Positions 16,665 to 24,726 of a stretch of 48,966 nucleotides of DNA are shown here, piece after piece (position 1 is the first letter of the stretch; each line of letters opens with the position of its first letter). Source of the stretch: a virus. The notes under the pieces are model-generated. The model was not told the origin of the DNA. It did not search any database and was given only the letters and a program-made list of their open reading frames with translations. Position numbers and translations under genes: made by a program. The DNA is taken from positions 1 through 48,966 of the IMG/VR virus record IMGVR_UViG_3300012950_000007; one strand, written 5' to 3'.

Positions 16665-18257
16665 TTACGCTGGAAGTTCTGGTGCGACTAGTTCTTCTTC
16701 TCCAACTTCTTGCTCAGGTGCTGGAGCGACCTCTTCGGCTGACTCCACCTCTTCTGCAGCTCCCGGTATACCTGTTTGGGCCCTTACCAAGGTCTTCGCA
16801 TTAGCAAGCTGCCCCATCATTTTTGTAACCCTGGTAAGAGCATATGAGTATGCATCAATCAATTTGCTTTGAGACTCTGCAAGCTCTGGAAACATAGAGG
16901 CTATGCCTAATCTGTCAAGCATTATATCAAACTCAGCCAATTGTCTAATAATTCTTCTGTCTGCAAGCATGCCAGCTACTTCGTCTAACTTTGTAGCTGC
17001 ATCATCAAGTCCTATATCTCCAGCAAGCTCTTCGTATTCTCCCGGCCTTGCGCCCGGTATTGGTTTAATACTCTCAAGGGCAGCAGGCTCCACAGTATCA
17101 GCCTTTGGAATTCCACTAGTAGGACCAGCCTCTTCCGCCTCTGGTTCTACCCCTTCTTCTGAAGGAGCCTCTGCAGGCAAGGCCTCCTCTGCTACCCCAG
17201 CAACAGGGGCTGCAGGTGCAACTTCCTCTTCTCTTTCAAGTCTTGGGTCAGGACCTTGATTCAAAGGTGGTTGTTCTGGAACCTCTTGGGCTATCTTTTT
17301 TAGAATTTCTGCGCCTTCTGTGTGGCCCAGCTTGGTAAATTTATTTGCAGCCTTATAGGTTACATCAGTTATGGTGTTTGCCAACTTTAATGTATGAACC
17401 TGCAGGCTGAGATTCATAAGGTTTTCTGCAAGATTTCTATATGTATCTGAATCCATATACCTATCTGTTCTTAAAAGCTTGTCTATGCGTCTAATTGCAG
17501 TATGAAGTTTTCCTTTCCAATTACTAAAGACATCTTTATCCTCAACAGCTTTATTAGCATTTGATGATACATGATCAAAAAGATGCTGATCAAGGCTGTC
17601 TCCAGGCATATTATATCCCGTGTTCTCCCCCAGGTATGCGCTACCTCCTCCGGAATAATAAGGACTATTGCCTTGTCCCATATCGCTAATGTAAACAGCT
17701 TTCTTTTTCATATCTTCATCCTCTTTTGAGCTATATTTTAAGTGTTCTCCATCACTATAATATTTAAACCATTTTTTAAACTTTTCATCTTCATCTTCTT
17801 CTATATTTAAAAAATTACTATAATAATCTAAAGCATTTTGTTTTGTCATCTCTTTGTTTGCAACAGAATCATAAATCAAATGAACAACCTTTAACCAATT
17901 ATTAACATTAAACTCATTTTCAATATCATCTCTGTATCCAAATGTATTGGGATAAGCAACTTTTTTAATATTATTTTTTTGAGCTTTCATTCCAACTATA
18001 TTATAATAAGCATCATTTATGTTGTTTATCTTAAGGTTTAATAATTCTTTATTTTCTTCGAAAGAAAGTTTTGCCCCGATGCTTTTTGCTGCTGATTTTA
18101 AAATAAAATATTTTTTAAATTTTTCATCACTATCAATGCCCATGCCTGATAAATCAATAGATTTTTTCATAAGCTGATCGAACGTGTGCGTCTTTGCGCT
18201 CACTGGCAAGCAGGACAATTTCTTTGTAAAATAATTATTTATCTTATCTTTGCTCAT
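16665..18257 (-). CDS. Large hypothetical virion-region protein with Pro/Glu/Ala-rich linkers
   Basis: 530 residues; the ATG overlaps the preceding stop as ATGA. Residues 1-180 are Lys/Asn-rich and helical. Around 190-225 is YISDMGQG, GGGSAYLGE and YNMPGDSLD, resembling the AYMQGG...MFPGD repeat unit of the 1122-residue protein. Residues about 240-325 are helical (LLRTDRYMDSD, LMNLSLQVHTLKLANTI). Residues about 325-410 and the C-terminus are disordered Pro/Glu/Ala tracts (PAAPVAGVAEEALPAEAP). No catalytic motif is seen. It looks like a scaffold, tape or internal head component; sequence does not decide among these. Confidence 0.75.
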   Translation of the reverse strand: MSKDKINNYFTKKLSCLPVSAKTHTFDQLMKKSIDLSGMGIDSDEKFKKYFILKSAAKSIGAKLSFEENKELLNLKINNINDAYYNIVGMKAQKNNIKKVAYPNTFGYRDDIENEFNVNNWLKVVHLIYDSVANKEMTKQNALDYYSNFLNIEEDEDEKFKKWFKYYSDGEHLKYSSKEDEDMKKKAVYISDMGQGNSPYYSGGGSAYLGENTGYNMPGDSLDQHLFDHVSSNANKAVEDKDVFSNWKGKLHTAIRRIDKLLRTDRYMDSDTYRNLAENLMNLSLQVHTLKLANTITDVTYKAANKFTKLGHTEGAEILKKIAQEVPEQPPLNQGPDPRLEREEEVAPAAPVAGVAEEALPAEAPSEEGVEPEAEEAGPTSGIPKADTVEPAALESIKPIPGARPGEYEELAGDIGLDDAATKLDEVAGMLADRRIIRQLAEFDIMLDRLGIASMFPELAESQSKLIDAYSYALTRVTKMMGQLANAKTLVRAQTGIPGAAEEVESAEEVAPAPEQEVGEEELVAPELPA

Positions 18258-18529
18258 ACGGGTTCTTTTCTTCTATATTTTCTTAAACTTTCTTCTTCCG
18301 GACCAAGTATTCCTTTTATTTCCTCTGCCCATTCATTCCGAACCTCTCCATCTATTTCAGAAAGTTTTGGAATAATATATTCTGTTAAAAAAGTCCTTAT
18401 ATGTTCATCAGAAACATCTTTTTTTTCATGATATAAACTTAAGTTTTTTACAAGCCAATCTCTGAAAGAAATATCACTATTTAAATCTTCAAGATTAAGA
18501 ATTGCATGCACTCGTCCATCAACTAACAT
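18254..18529 (-). CDS. Small acidic hypothetical protein, 91 residues
   Basis: ATG at 18529 with GGAGAGG 7 bases upstream, overlapping the candidate small-terminase gene's end by 11 bases. The sequence is helical and charged (LEDLNSDISFRDWLVKNLSLY, HIRTFLTEYIIPKLSEID, EEIKGILGPEEESLRKY). No recognised domain. The tight overlap with both neighbours suggests co-translation with them and possibly complex formation. Confidence 0.75.
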   Translation of the reverse strand: MLVDGRVHAILNLEDLNSDISFRDWLVKNLSLYHEKKDVSDEHIRTFLTEYIIPKLSEIDGEVRNEWAEEIKGILGPEEESLRKYRRKEPV

Positions 18530-19205
18530 CTATTACCTCTCCATGAATATGGCCTATGTTTTCTCCATTTAATTGTTTCGTCTTTATATCAAGCTTATCT
18601 ACAAAAACCGGAATAAGATTTGGACTTAATTCTTGCAACACTTCCAAAACAGCCTCCTTCAAAACTCTTGCCTGTTCATTTACTACACTAATATTAATAT
18701 TATGTTCAATCTTTTTATCTGCAACACCCTCAATATACTTCTTCCAGTCTTGCATTAGCGTCTTCATAGTATTTATATATTCAATGAAAATCTTATCTTC
18801 CCTAAGAGAGCCTCCCTCTTGTAACAGATTATAATAGTATTCTATTCTTGAATTTATAAGACTATCTAACTCAAGGAGTCTTTTTGCGACATCTAATTCG
18901 GATGTTGCAATCTCTTCAATCTTCTGCTGATATGAAGAAGAAGCCTTTATGACCATGCGAGTTTCTGCCTCTATAGCCTCTTTGTCTATTTCGCCTCTTC
19001 TGTTCTTGATGTCATCTAAAACTTCACCCTTTAGATTTAAGTGTTCCCCTCTAAATTTTTGCAAGGTCATATAGGAGATATGAAGGCGTCTGGTTCTTGG
19101 ATATTTCTCCTTAAGCCAACGCTCAACCTCTTTAACGGAGTCGCCCTCTAATAGCTTTTTTATAACCTCTTCTTTGTCTGGATGATTTAAAATTTTCTTG
19201 CTCAT
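18519..19205 (-). CDS. Candidate terminase small subunit-like DNA-binding protein
   Basis: 228 residues; ATG with GAGGT upstream. Residues 8-55 look like a helix-turn-helix (EVIKKLLEGDSVKEVERWLKE, then ISYMTLQKFRGEH), the usual start of phage small terminase subunits. A long helical middle (residues 75-160) would give the oligomerising core, and a short C-terminal segment ends GHIHGEVIDVS. Small terminase subunits recognise the packaging site and hand DNA to the large subunit. The large subunit lies about 5 kb downstream instead of next door, so this is a fair but uncertain call. It is the first gene after the terminator-like hairpin at 19217-19254. Confidence 0.45.
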   Translation of the reverse strand: MSKKILNHPDKEEVIKKLLEGDSVKEVERWLKEKYPRTRRLHISYMTLQKFRGEHLNLKGEVLDDIKNRRGEIDKEAIEAETRMVIKASSSYQQKIEEIATSELDVAKRLLELDSLINSRIEYYYNLLQEGGSLREDKIFIEYINTMKTLMQDWKKYIEGVADKKIEHNINISVVNEQARVLKEAVLEVLQELSPNLIPVFVDKLDIKTKQLNGENIGHIHGEVIDVS

Positions 19206-19216
19206 ATTTACCTCTA

Positions 19217-19254
19217 AAATAAAAAGTCCTAGCTTTATATTACTAAGCTAGGAC
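19217..19254 (-). terminator. Intrinsic terminator, 10-bp perfect stem plus U-tract
   Basis: On the minus strand GTCCTAGCTT pairs perfectly with AAGCTAGGAC around a 9-base loop (arms 19245-19254 and 19226-19235), followed by CTTTTTATTTT. It lies in the 94-base gap between the 174-residue gene and the candidate small-terminase gene. Confidence 0.8.
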
Positions 19255-19299
19255 ATTAATATTTAATTTAGTTAAGTTTAGACTAAGACAAGCAAAAAG

Positions 19300-19824
19300 C
19301 TATTTTCCCTTTACTAATCGGTCTAGATAATCGGCCTCTTTAATAAGGCCGATTTTGTCCAAATGATTGGCCAAATGCATCATACTAGATTGCAATGCAG
19401 CACCTCCGCCGGGGAATGTTCTACCATCCTCTGCTTTGAAGCCATCATTATAATCATAAACCTTGTTAGTATAGGGGTCTTGGAATACTCCATCAGAAAC
19501 CCTCATGGCCTGGACTCCCACTCGATCCGGCGAATAACGCGTAGAAAGATGAGGGGCCGGAAATTCAGTTGGAACATAAGAATCTTCATGATCTGGAGTT
19601 ATTCCATATAGACTATCTGTATCTCTGCCTAAAAGCTCTCCACCTCTAGTTGCCAAATATCTATCACGAGTTGCATATTCTGCCACATTTGATTGAAAAT
19701 GCTGAAAGGCACCGTGCTGATCTCCAAGAGCTTGCTTTTGAAGTTCTTCAATCTTGCTTGTTCTTCCTTGTTGTCTTTCAGAATTTACCAAAAAACCCTT
19801 TATATTTTCAAATCTATTGCTCAT
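19300..19824 (-). CDS. Hypothetical virion-region protein ending in the LANHLD/KEADYLDR module
   Basis: 174 residues, ATG with AAGGAA upstream. The N-terminus is Gln/Arg-rich (SERQQGRTSKIEELQKQALG). The centre is a Tyr/Pro/Asp-rich, poorly ordered region (SLYGITPDHEDSYVPTEF). The last 25 residues hold LANHLDKIG, then KEADYLDRLVKGK, the clearest copy of a short module shared with other proteins of this block. The gene is followed by a strong terminator, so it closes the transcript that begins upstream. Function unknown; the terminal position of the module suits a targeting or docking tag. Confidence 0.75.
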   Translation of the reverse strand: MSNRFENIKGFLVNSERQQGRTSKIEELQKQALGDQHGAFQHFQSNVAEYATRDRYLATRGGELLGRDTDSLYGITPDHEDSYVPTEFPAPHLSTRYSPDRVGVQAMRVSDGVFQDPYTNKVYDYNDGFKAEDGRTFPGGGAALQSSMMHLANHLDKIGLIKEADYLDRLVKGK

Positions 19825-19834
19825 ATTAAATTCC

Positions 19835-21394
19835 TTATGATATTGTAACTCTTGAGGATGATATCATTGCTCCAAGGTTATCAAGGCTATTCTTTTGAGC
19901 ATTTCTATGCATCGGAAAGGGTCTGCCTTTTTCGTCAAAATCTACCTTGCTAACAGGAAGGCCTAATTTTGGACAATAAGGCTGTACAGAAGACGGAACC
20001 CTGATTAGGTCTCCATTCTCTAGAGCTTTCTTTATCATAGCCTCTCTCTCTGTTCCGCTTGAAGAATGCTTTAAAAGCTTTGTAAACTTATCGAGTGCAG
20101 CCAGGTATTGTGTTCCATCAAATTTTTCATTAATGGTGTTTAAAGCGTCTTCTGCTTGTCTATAGTCTGTTCTTGATACGCCGTCTATCATTCTGTCAAT
20201 AAGCTGGCCATATGAAAGTCTTGACATTTCAGAAACTTCTCTTGAAATTTTATTTAAATCATCAATATGATCGGCAGCCTTTAAAATAACTCTAAGTCCA
20301 TCTTCGTTTAGTCTGTAGCTAGTGCCATTGACCAAGAAGTTACTAGGAATAACGGGTCGGCCATTCGGCATGTCAACAGGAATATTAACCTCAACTCTTC
20401 CGCGAGGCGTTGGGATATCTGCAGCAAAAGTAAGAATCTTATTTGTTGATCCGCACACACGTACCTGCGGGTTTGGAACCCCAAGGCCAGCAAGCTCTGC
20501 TACCACGACGCTAGACGCAACCTTTATCTGCTCTCTGTTAAAAGATGCCATAGAGGCTACTAGATCGTTCTCTAAATCTGCAAATTTTTCCAAACTAGCA
20601 GGAACAACTGGTGTGTCAACCTTGAAATCTCTAGTGCTCCTCTGCTCTGCAAACTTGCTTGCTGCCGTTTTCTTTATAAAATTATCCTTGTCTTTTACAA
20701 AGACATAAACATTTTCTTTGTTTAACTTAACAAGGTTATCGCCTTGAATAAAGTGCTTTGGAAGAGATGGAATTCCGTTTGTCACCTGGACTGGGATTGG
20801 TATATTTACTTGTGTAAAATTAGACGTATCAACGGAAGCACTGCAAAGAATGAAATGATCATTTGATCGAATAGCCTTTACCTCCTGTGGAACACACCCT
20901 ACTGAAATCAATTGTAATCTTGCAAACTTTTCAGCCTTTTTAACAGAATCATTAGAAAGAGCAGAGAAAGAAGCTTGCTTATCTAAAGAGAAAACTCCGG
21001 CCAACTCTTTGGAGAGTTCATTTTCTTCAAACAAGGGGGAGATCTTTTCTTCATAAGGAATCCTTGCACTTGCCGCGCCTTTCTCTTCCAATTTTAGAAT
21101 TGCATGCTTATCGAGAAGTAAGTCTCCAAGTTCTTTTCTGAAATTAGATCTTCCTCCAGATAGTCCATAAAGATGATCATAAATTTCAACCATTTCTTTT
21201 TGGGTAATATACTGTTGTTTGCTAATCTTGCTTGCGACTACATCGCGAGCATGACAGATTAATATATCTCTAGAATTGTTGGCGGCAGCATTATTCAGAC
21301 GATTAAAAACATATTTGGTTGTAAATGTTTTTCCATTTTCTATTTTGTCTAGAGCCTTTTTTGCTTGAGCTACAATATGTTTTATTTCATTCAT
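19835..21394 (-). CDS. 519-residue virion-region protein with an internal domain duplication
   Basis: ATG start preceded by GAGGAA. Two ~75-residue units at residues 160-235 and 299-373 align by eye: both have a short helix, G-x-VP-x-x-V+ , an S/T-N-x-x-I/L-strand, VNIPIPV or VNIPVDM, NG-x-P-x-[LI]P-x-x-F and a final V-[FI][VL]K strand. They look like a repeated beta-rich domain. The N-terminal 110 residues are helical and the C-terminal part (380-519) is mainly helical with a Pro/Lys-rich end. No enzymatic motif is seen. It is an early gene of the virion block; the repeated beta domain would suit a structural protein. Confidence 0.75.
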   Translation of the reverse strand: MNEIKHIVAQAKKALDKIENGKTFTTKYVFNRLNNAAANNSRDILICHARDVVASKISKQQYITQKEMVEIYDHLYGLSGGRSNFRKELGDLLLDKHAILKLEEKGAASARIPYEEKISPLFEENELSKELAGVFSLDKQASFSALSNDSVKKAEKFARLQLISVGCVPQEVKAIRSNDHFILCSASVDTSNFTQVNIPIPVQVTNGIPSLPKHFIQGDNLVKLNKENVYVFVKDKDNFIKKTAASKFAEQRSTRDFKVDTPVVPASLEKFADLENDLVASMASFNREQIKVASSVVVAELAGLGVPNPQVRVCGSTNKILTFAADIPTPRGRVEVNIPVDMPNGRPVIPSNFLVNGTSYRLNEDGLRVILKAADHIDDLNKISREVSEMSRLSYGQLIDRMIDGVSRTDYRQAEDALNTINEKFDGTQYLAALDKFTKLLKHSSSGTEREAMIKKALENGDLIRVPSSVQPYCPKLGLPVSKVDFDEKGRPFPMHRNAQKNSLDNLGAMISSSRVTIS

Positions 21395-21408
21395 TATTCA
21401 TTCCTCAT

Positions 21409-21885
21409 CTAATTAGATTTTAATATTTCTGGAAAAAGATTCTTAATAACCTCTGCTTTCGCAGATGGCTGACTAGCAACAACCTTTTTAATAAACTCTT
21501 TATCTGAACTAACAACATCTAACAATGCTGACTTAAACGTAAAAATATCATCTCCAGAAAATCCATATTCGTCTGATGAAAATCCACAAATAGGAACATT
21601 TTTATAAGAAAGAGTCACATGATTATAATCATAATTACTAGAAGCGCTCCAATCTCCACCTTCTTTGGTTTGATATTTTGGATCTGAACTTCTAATTAAA
21701 AAGTTTGAACCATCAATCTCCTCAACTTTCCATAGATCATCATATTGATCGCCCATTACTTTATACATATCAAAGGCAACCTTCTTGATCTTCAAGTTTT
21801 TAGTTAAAGGAATCTTGTCTTTAACAGAAATATCAGATGATTGGTTTTTAAAAAAATTAATCAGAACGTCATCTAATTCAGACAT
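21409..21885 (-). CDS. Hypothetical protein, first gene of the virion block
   Basis: 158 residues from ATG 21885. A GTG two codons upstream is rejected because AGGAG would then be only one base away, whereas it stands 7 bases before the ATG. The protein has a short acidic N-terminal helix (SELDDVLINFFKN), a Trp/Tyr-rich beta-type centre (DDLWKVEEIDGSNFLI, SSNYDYNHVTLSYKN) and a helical C-terminus. No family is recognised. It follows the largest non-coding gap of the window (116 bases, to 22001), an AT-only stretch that may carry a promoter. Confidence 0.75.
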   Translation of the reverse strand: MSELDDVLINFFKNQSSDISVKDKIPLTKNLKIKKVAFDMYKVMGDQYDDLWKVEEIDGSNFLIRSSDPKYQTKEGGDWSASSNYDYNHVTLSYKNVPICGFSSDEYGFSGDDIFTFKSALLDVVSSDKEFIKKVVASQPSAKAEVIKNLFPEILKSN

Positions 21886-22001
21886 GAACACTCTCCTTGC
21901 TGTAAAATTTATCTTTATTAATAGAAATATATTTTCTTAAACTTATGACAAACACTGCTAATTATCTATAAATAAAATATTAATAAAAATACTTTTTATA
22001 G

Positions 22002-22439
22002 TCACTCAGGATCTCCATAATTGATTTTGGCTATTTCTTCTAAAATTTCATTTATTCGAGAATGTGTTTTGCATATTTTTTGTAACTTTTTAACGATACC
22101 GCCATACCGCTTCTTTTGATTTTTGTAATCTATGTTTCCATGCATGGCTTTATGTACAGCAGATTGAGTTATGCCTAAATGATCAGCAATTTCATTTTGA
22201 GTCTTTCCCATAAGTCTCATAAACAATATTTTCTTCTGATGCTCAGTTAGATATTCTCCATTTACTATATCATATATTTCGTCTAATAATTCTTCTTTTA
22301 GATCGGCAACCCTTTCGTCGCTAGCATTGTCCATCAAGACCTGACTTATGCCACGTTCTGTTGAAAAATTATTTAACTTTGCAGACTCAAAGGATATTTC
22401 TACAATTTTATATTGATATGATTTGCTTTTTCTACCCAC
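22002..22439 (-). CDS. Helix-turn-helix protein resembling sigma-70 region 4 / LuxR-type domains
   Basis: 145 residues from a GTG start at 22439 with AGGG shortly upstream. Residues 64-101 read LTEHQKKILFMRLMGKT, then QNEIADHLGITQSAVHKAM, a canonical helix-turn-helix of the sigma region 4 or LuxR class (residues 79-100 form the recognition pair). The N-terminal part is helical with no sigma region 2. It could be a small transcription regulator acting with RNA polymerase. It sits exactly at the junction between the replication block and the virion block, a plausible place for a late-gene activator; that role is inference. Confidence 0.75.
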   Translation of the reverse strand: MGRKSKSYQYKIVEISFESAKLNNFSTERGISQVLMDNASDERVADLKEELLDEIYDIVNGEYLTEHQKKILFMRLMGKTQNEIADHLGITQSAVHKAMHGNIDYKNQKKRYGGIVKKLQKICKTHSRINEILEEIAKINYGDPE

Positions 22440-22444
22440 TTACC

Positions 22445-23203
22445 CTACCATGTTTCTGGAATTATTTGTTTAAAATCTTTAATAAATGTATCTTTATTAT
22501 TTTTTGGATCAGAAAAGTATTCATCAACATCTTTGTATGAATCTGGTACCTTGAGAAATCTTAATTTAATTCCTCGATTTATATATTTAGAATATATTCT
22601 TTGTACAGATTTTGTTCCAGCATCATCTGAGTCCAATATAAAAGTTATTCTGTCTGTATATCTAGCAAGCTTTAAAAAATGCCCTTGAGAAAAGGCAGTT
22701 CCACAGATAGCCACAGAGTTTAAAAAACCATTTTTTTCCATAGAAAGCTGATCGAAATAGCCTTCTACAACGTACGCATTATCTGCTTTTAATATATGTT
22801 GTTTTGAAAAATTTAATCCATATAAAATATTAGCTTTTTTATAAGATGAGTTTTTATATTTTGGAATGCCCAAGATATTCCTGCCGCCATCATCGAGGAG
22901 TGTTCTTCCGCTTATGCCGATTGGTTCATCGTATTCTGAATAAATAGGAAATATTAAAAAAAAGTAATTTGAAAAATCACTTCCTTTAGAATAATTTAAT
23001 ATATTTAATTTATTTAATAAGTCTTCTGATACATACTTGGTTAAAATTCCTGGATTTTGTGGGAAAAACCCTATTTTATTGGTAACAATGGAGTCCTTTG
23101 TTAACAAGCGCTCTTTAACTAAGTATTGCAAACATTTTTTAGAATTCTTTAAATTGCTATGACAAATATCTACTAACTTATTTAACTCTTCACTCTGATT
23201 CAT
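22445..23203 (-). CDS. DnaG-type primase catalytic part (RNA-polymerase domain plus Toprim), lacking the zinc domain
   Basis: 252 residues. The N-terminal part (CLQYLVKERLLTKDSI, KIGFFPQNPGIL, FPIYSEYDEPIGISGRTL) matches the N-terminal subdomain of the DnaG catalytic core, including the conserved G-x-S/A-GR. The Toprim domain follows: VVEGYFD (Glu147), VAICGTAFS, and ILDSDDAGTKS (Asp191, Asp193), the metal-binding residues for RNA primer synthesis. The normal N-terminal CHC2 zinc finger is absent; a separate gene at 46581-47120 encodes one. There is no helicase-binding C-terminal domain. The start overlaps the zinc-ribbon gene upstream by 14 bases. Confidence 0.88.
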   Translation of the reverse strand: MNQSEELNKLVDICHSNLKNSKKCLQYLVKERLLTKDSIVTNKIGFFPQNPGILTKYVSEDLLNKLNILNYSKGSDFSNYFFLIFPIYSEYDEPIGISGRTLLDDGGRNILGIPKYKNSSYKKANILYGLNFSKQHILKADNAYVVEGYFDQLSMEKNGFLNSVAICGTAFSQGHFLKLARYTDRITFILDSDDAGTKSVQRIYSKYINRGIKLRFLKVPDSYKDVDEYFSDPKNNKDTFIKDFKQIIPETW

Positions 23204-23558
23204 CGGCCTCTACCTTCTCTAATCTATTTTGGGTTTCTTCTATGGCCTTAACCATGTGTTCTGTTACATTGATTTTGCATCCAACCTGATTATTTGAGCA
23301 TGCCTTTCCGACCAATACTCCGTTTACAAATTGTGCTTCAACATTTGTGTCACATGCTTGACACGGAAACATAAATGCCTTTCTATATTTTGACCTTATA
23401 ATATCTCCAGTTGTTTTCATAGAAAGCTTTGCATAAGATGATACTGATTTAAGTATATCTCCACATTCATTGCATACAACTTCATTTGAATCTACGTCTA
23501 AAGAACCGTCTGTAAATCCATCGCTGTTTTTACATTTTGGATTACATCTTACAATCAT
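23190..23558 (-). CDS. Small double zinc-ribbon protein
   Basis: 122 residues with two cysteine sets: CNPKC (5, 9) with CNEC (29, 32), and CQAC (66, 69) with C87 and C94. The first set resembles a TFIIB- or RNA-polymerase-subunit-type ribbon. The C-terminus is a charged helix (MVKAIEETQNRLEKVEADESE). AGGAG precedes the ATG. It lies between recA and the Toprim primase and overlaps the latter, so it may act with the primase, for instance as a DNA- or RNA-contacting accessory; no direct evidence. Confidence 0.8.
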   Translation of the reverse strand: MIVRCNPKCKNSDGFTDGSLDVDSNEVVCNECGDILKSVSSYAKLSMKTTGDIIRSKYRKAFMFPCQACDTNVEAQFVNGVLVGKACSNNQVGCKINVTEHMVKAIEETQNRLEKVEADESE

Positions 23559-23566
23559 ACTCTCTC

Positions 23567-24715
23567 CTATTCGATAGCATCTATTAATGGATTGCTTTCT
23601 TCTGTTATATCTTCAGTATTAGTTATTGGCTCTTCATCTCCTAAATAAATGCTTCTTATTGTTTGATCATAAGAATCCACCATAGAGGGGTCGCTTGAAA
23701 AAGTCCTTATAGCATTATCTCTTCCTCTTATCTTTTCGTCATTTACAAGATAACTTTGATTAGTAGGCCTGTGTATAAGTCCATATTTTACAGCTAAATC
23801 AAAAATTTCTTCATTAGCATTCACTATTCCTTTTGTATACTTTACCTTATACTCCGCCTGACGAAAGGGTGCTCCAACTTTATTTTTCTGAATCTTTGCA
23901 CGAACCGTGTGTCCAATTTTTTCACCAGAATCATTTTTTATTACTGAATCTGAACCAAATACTGTGCCCATATTTATCATCAAACTGCATGCATGTTTAA
24001 GAGCTTTTCCTCCCGGAGAAGTTGTTGGGTCTCCAAACATCTGACCTAAATTTACACGAACTTGATTAATGCCAACAAAGGCAACATTGGCTTGTGCAAC
24101 AACTGGTGTAAGCTTTTTTAGCTCTGTTGATAGAAATCGAGGAATTGGAGCCATATTTGCCTTACCTATATCTGCGGCAATCTCCAAAGGAGTATTCAAA
24201 ACAGCTATAGAGTCAAGAACTATTATCCCTAAATCTTTAAACCTTGGATCTACACCTTCTATGATATGATCTAAGATTCCTTTCATTTTCTTTGAAACCT
24301 TTTTAGTGTTTGAATTAACACTAGTTATTCCAATAAGCCCTTGAAATATTGCTTTTGCATCATTAGTCTTTATAACCATAACCCTAGATATGTCAATGCC
24401 TTGACTCTTTGCCCACTCTGGATCATAAGTATATTCAGCATCAATAAAAAGAGCTGTATTTTCAGGGTTTTGATCCAAATAGCTCTTTATGCAAGACAAA
24501 GCTAACATGGTCTTTCCAGAGCTTTCTTGGCCAGCAAGTTGCGTAATTCTGCCCATAGGGATTCCGCCTATGCCTATTGCCTCATCCAGCTTTGGACTTC
24601 CAGTGCTTATTGCGTCATATCTTGTAGATATATTCCCATCAAAGAAGATGGTGTCCTCTCCAAAAAATTTAACGACTTCTCTCTCAGCCTCGGTAGCTGA
24701 CATCTTTTTCGACAT
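23567..24715 (-). CDS. recA: RecA/UvsX-family recombinase
   Basis: 382 residues. Walker A is GQESSGKT (62-69), followed by the family's ALFIDAEYTYDPEWAKSQGID segment and Walker B LGIIVLDSIAVL. The L2/polymerisation region VGINQVRVNLGQMFGDPTTSPGGKALKH aligns with RecA's NQIR...GNPETTTGG segment. The C-terminus is acidic. The protein forms filaments on single-stranded DNA for strand exchange and recombination-dependent replication. It is about the length of bacterial RecA (~350) and UvsX (~390), and motif details lie between them. GGAG precedes the ATG; it is packed between groL and the zinc-ribbon/primase genes. Confidence 0.93.
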   Translation of the reverse strand: MSKKMSATEAEREVVKFFGEDTIFFDGNISTRYDAISTGSPKLDEAIGIGGIPMGRITQLAGQESSGKTMLALSCIKSYLDQNPENTALFIDAEYTYDPEWAKSQGIDISRVMVIKTNDAKAIFQGLIGITSVNSNTKKVSKKMKGILDHIIEGVDPRFKDLGIIVLDSIAVLNTPLEIAADIGKANMAPIPRFLSTELKKLTPVVAQANVAFVGINQVRVNLGQMFGDPTTSPGGKALKHACSLMINMGTVFGSDSVIKNDSGEKIGHTVRAKIQKNKVGAPFRQAEYKVKYTKGIVNANEEIFDLAVKYGLIHRPTNQSYLVNDEKIRGRDNAIRTFSSDPSMVDSYDQTIRSIYLGDEEPITNTEDITEESNPLIDAIE

Positions 24716-24726
24716 ACCTAACTCCT

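Noticed and set aside
21886-22001. tRNA or other structured RNA in the longest gap
   Set aside because: The 116 bases are almost pure A/T, with no cloverleaf arms or GC-rich stem.
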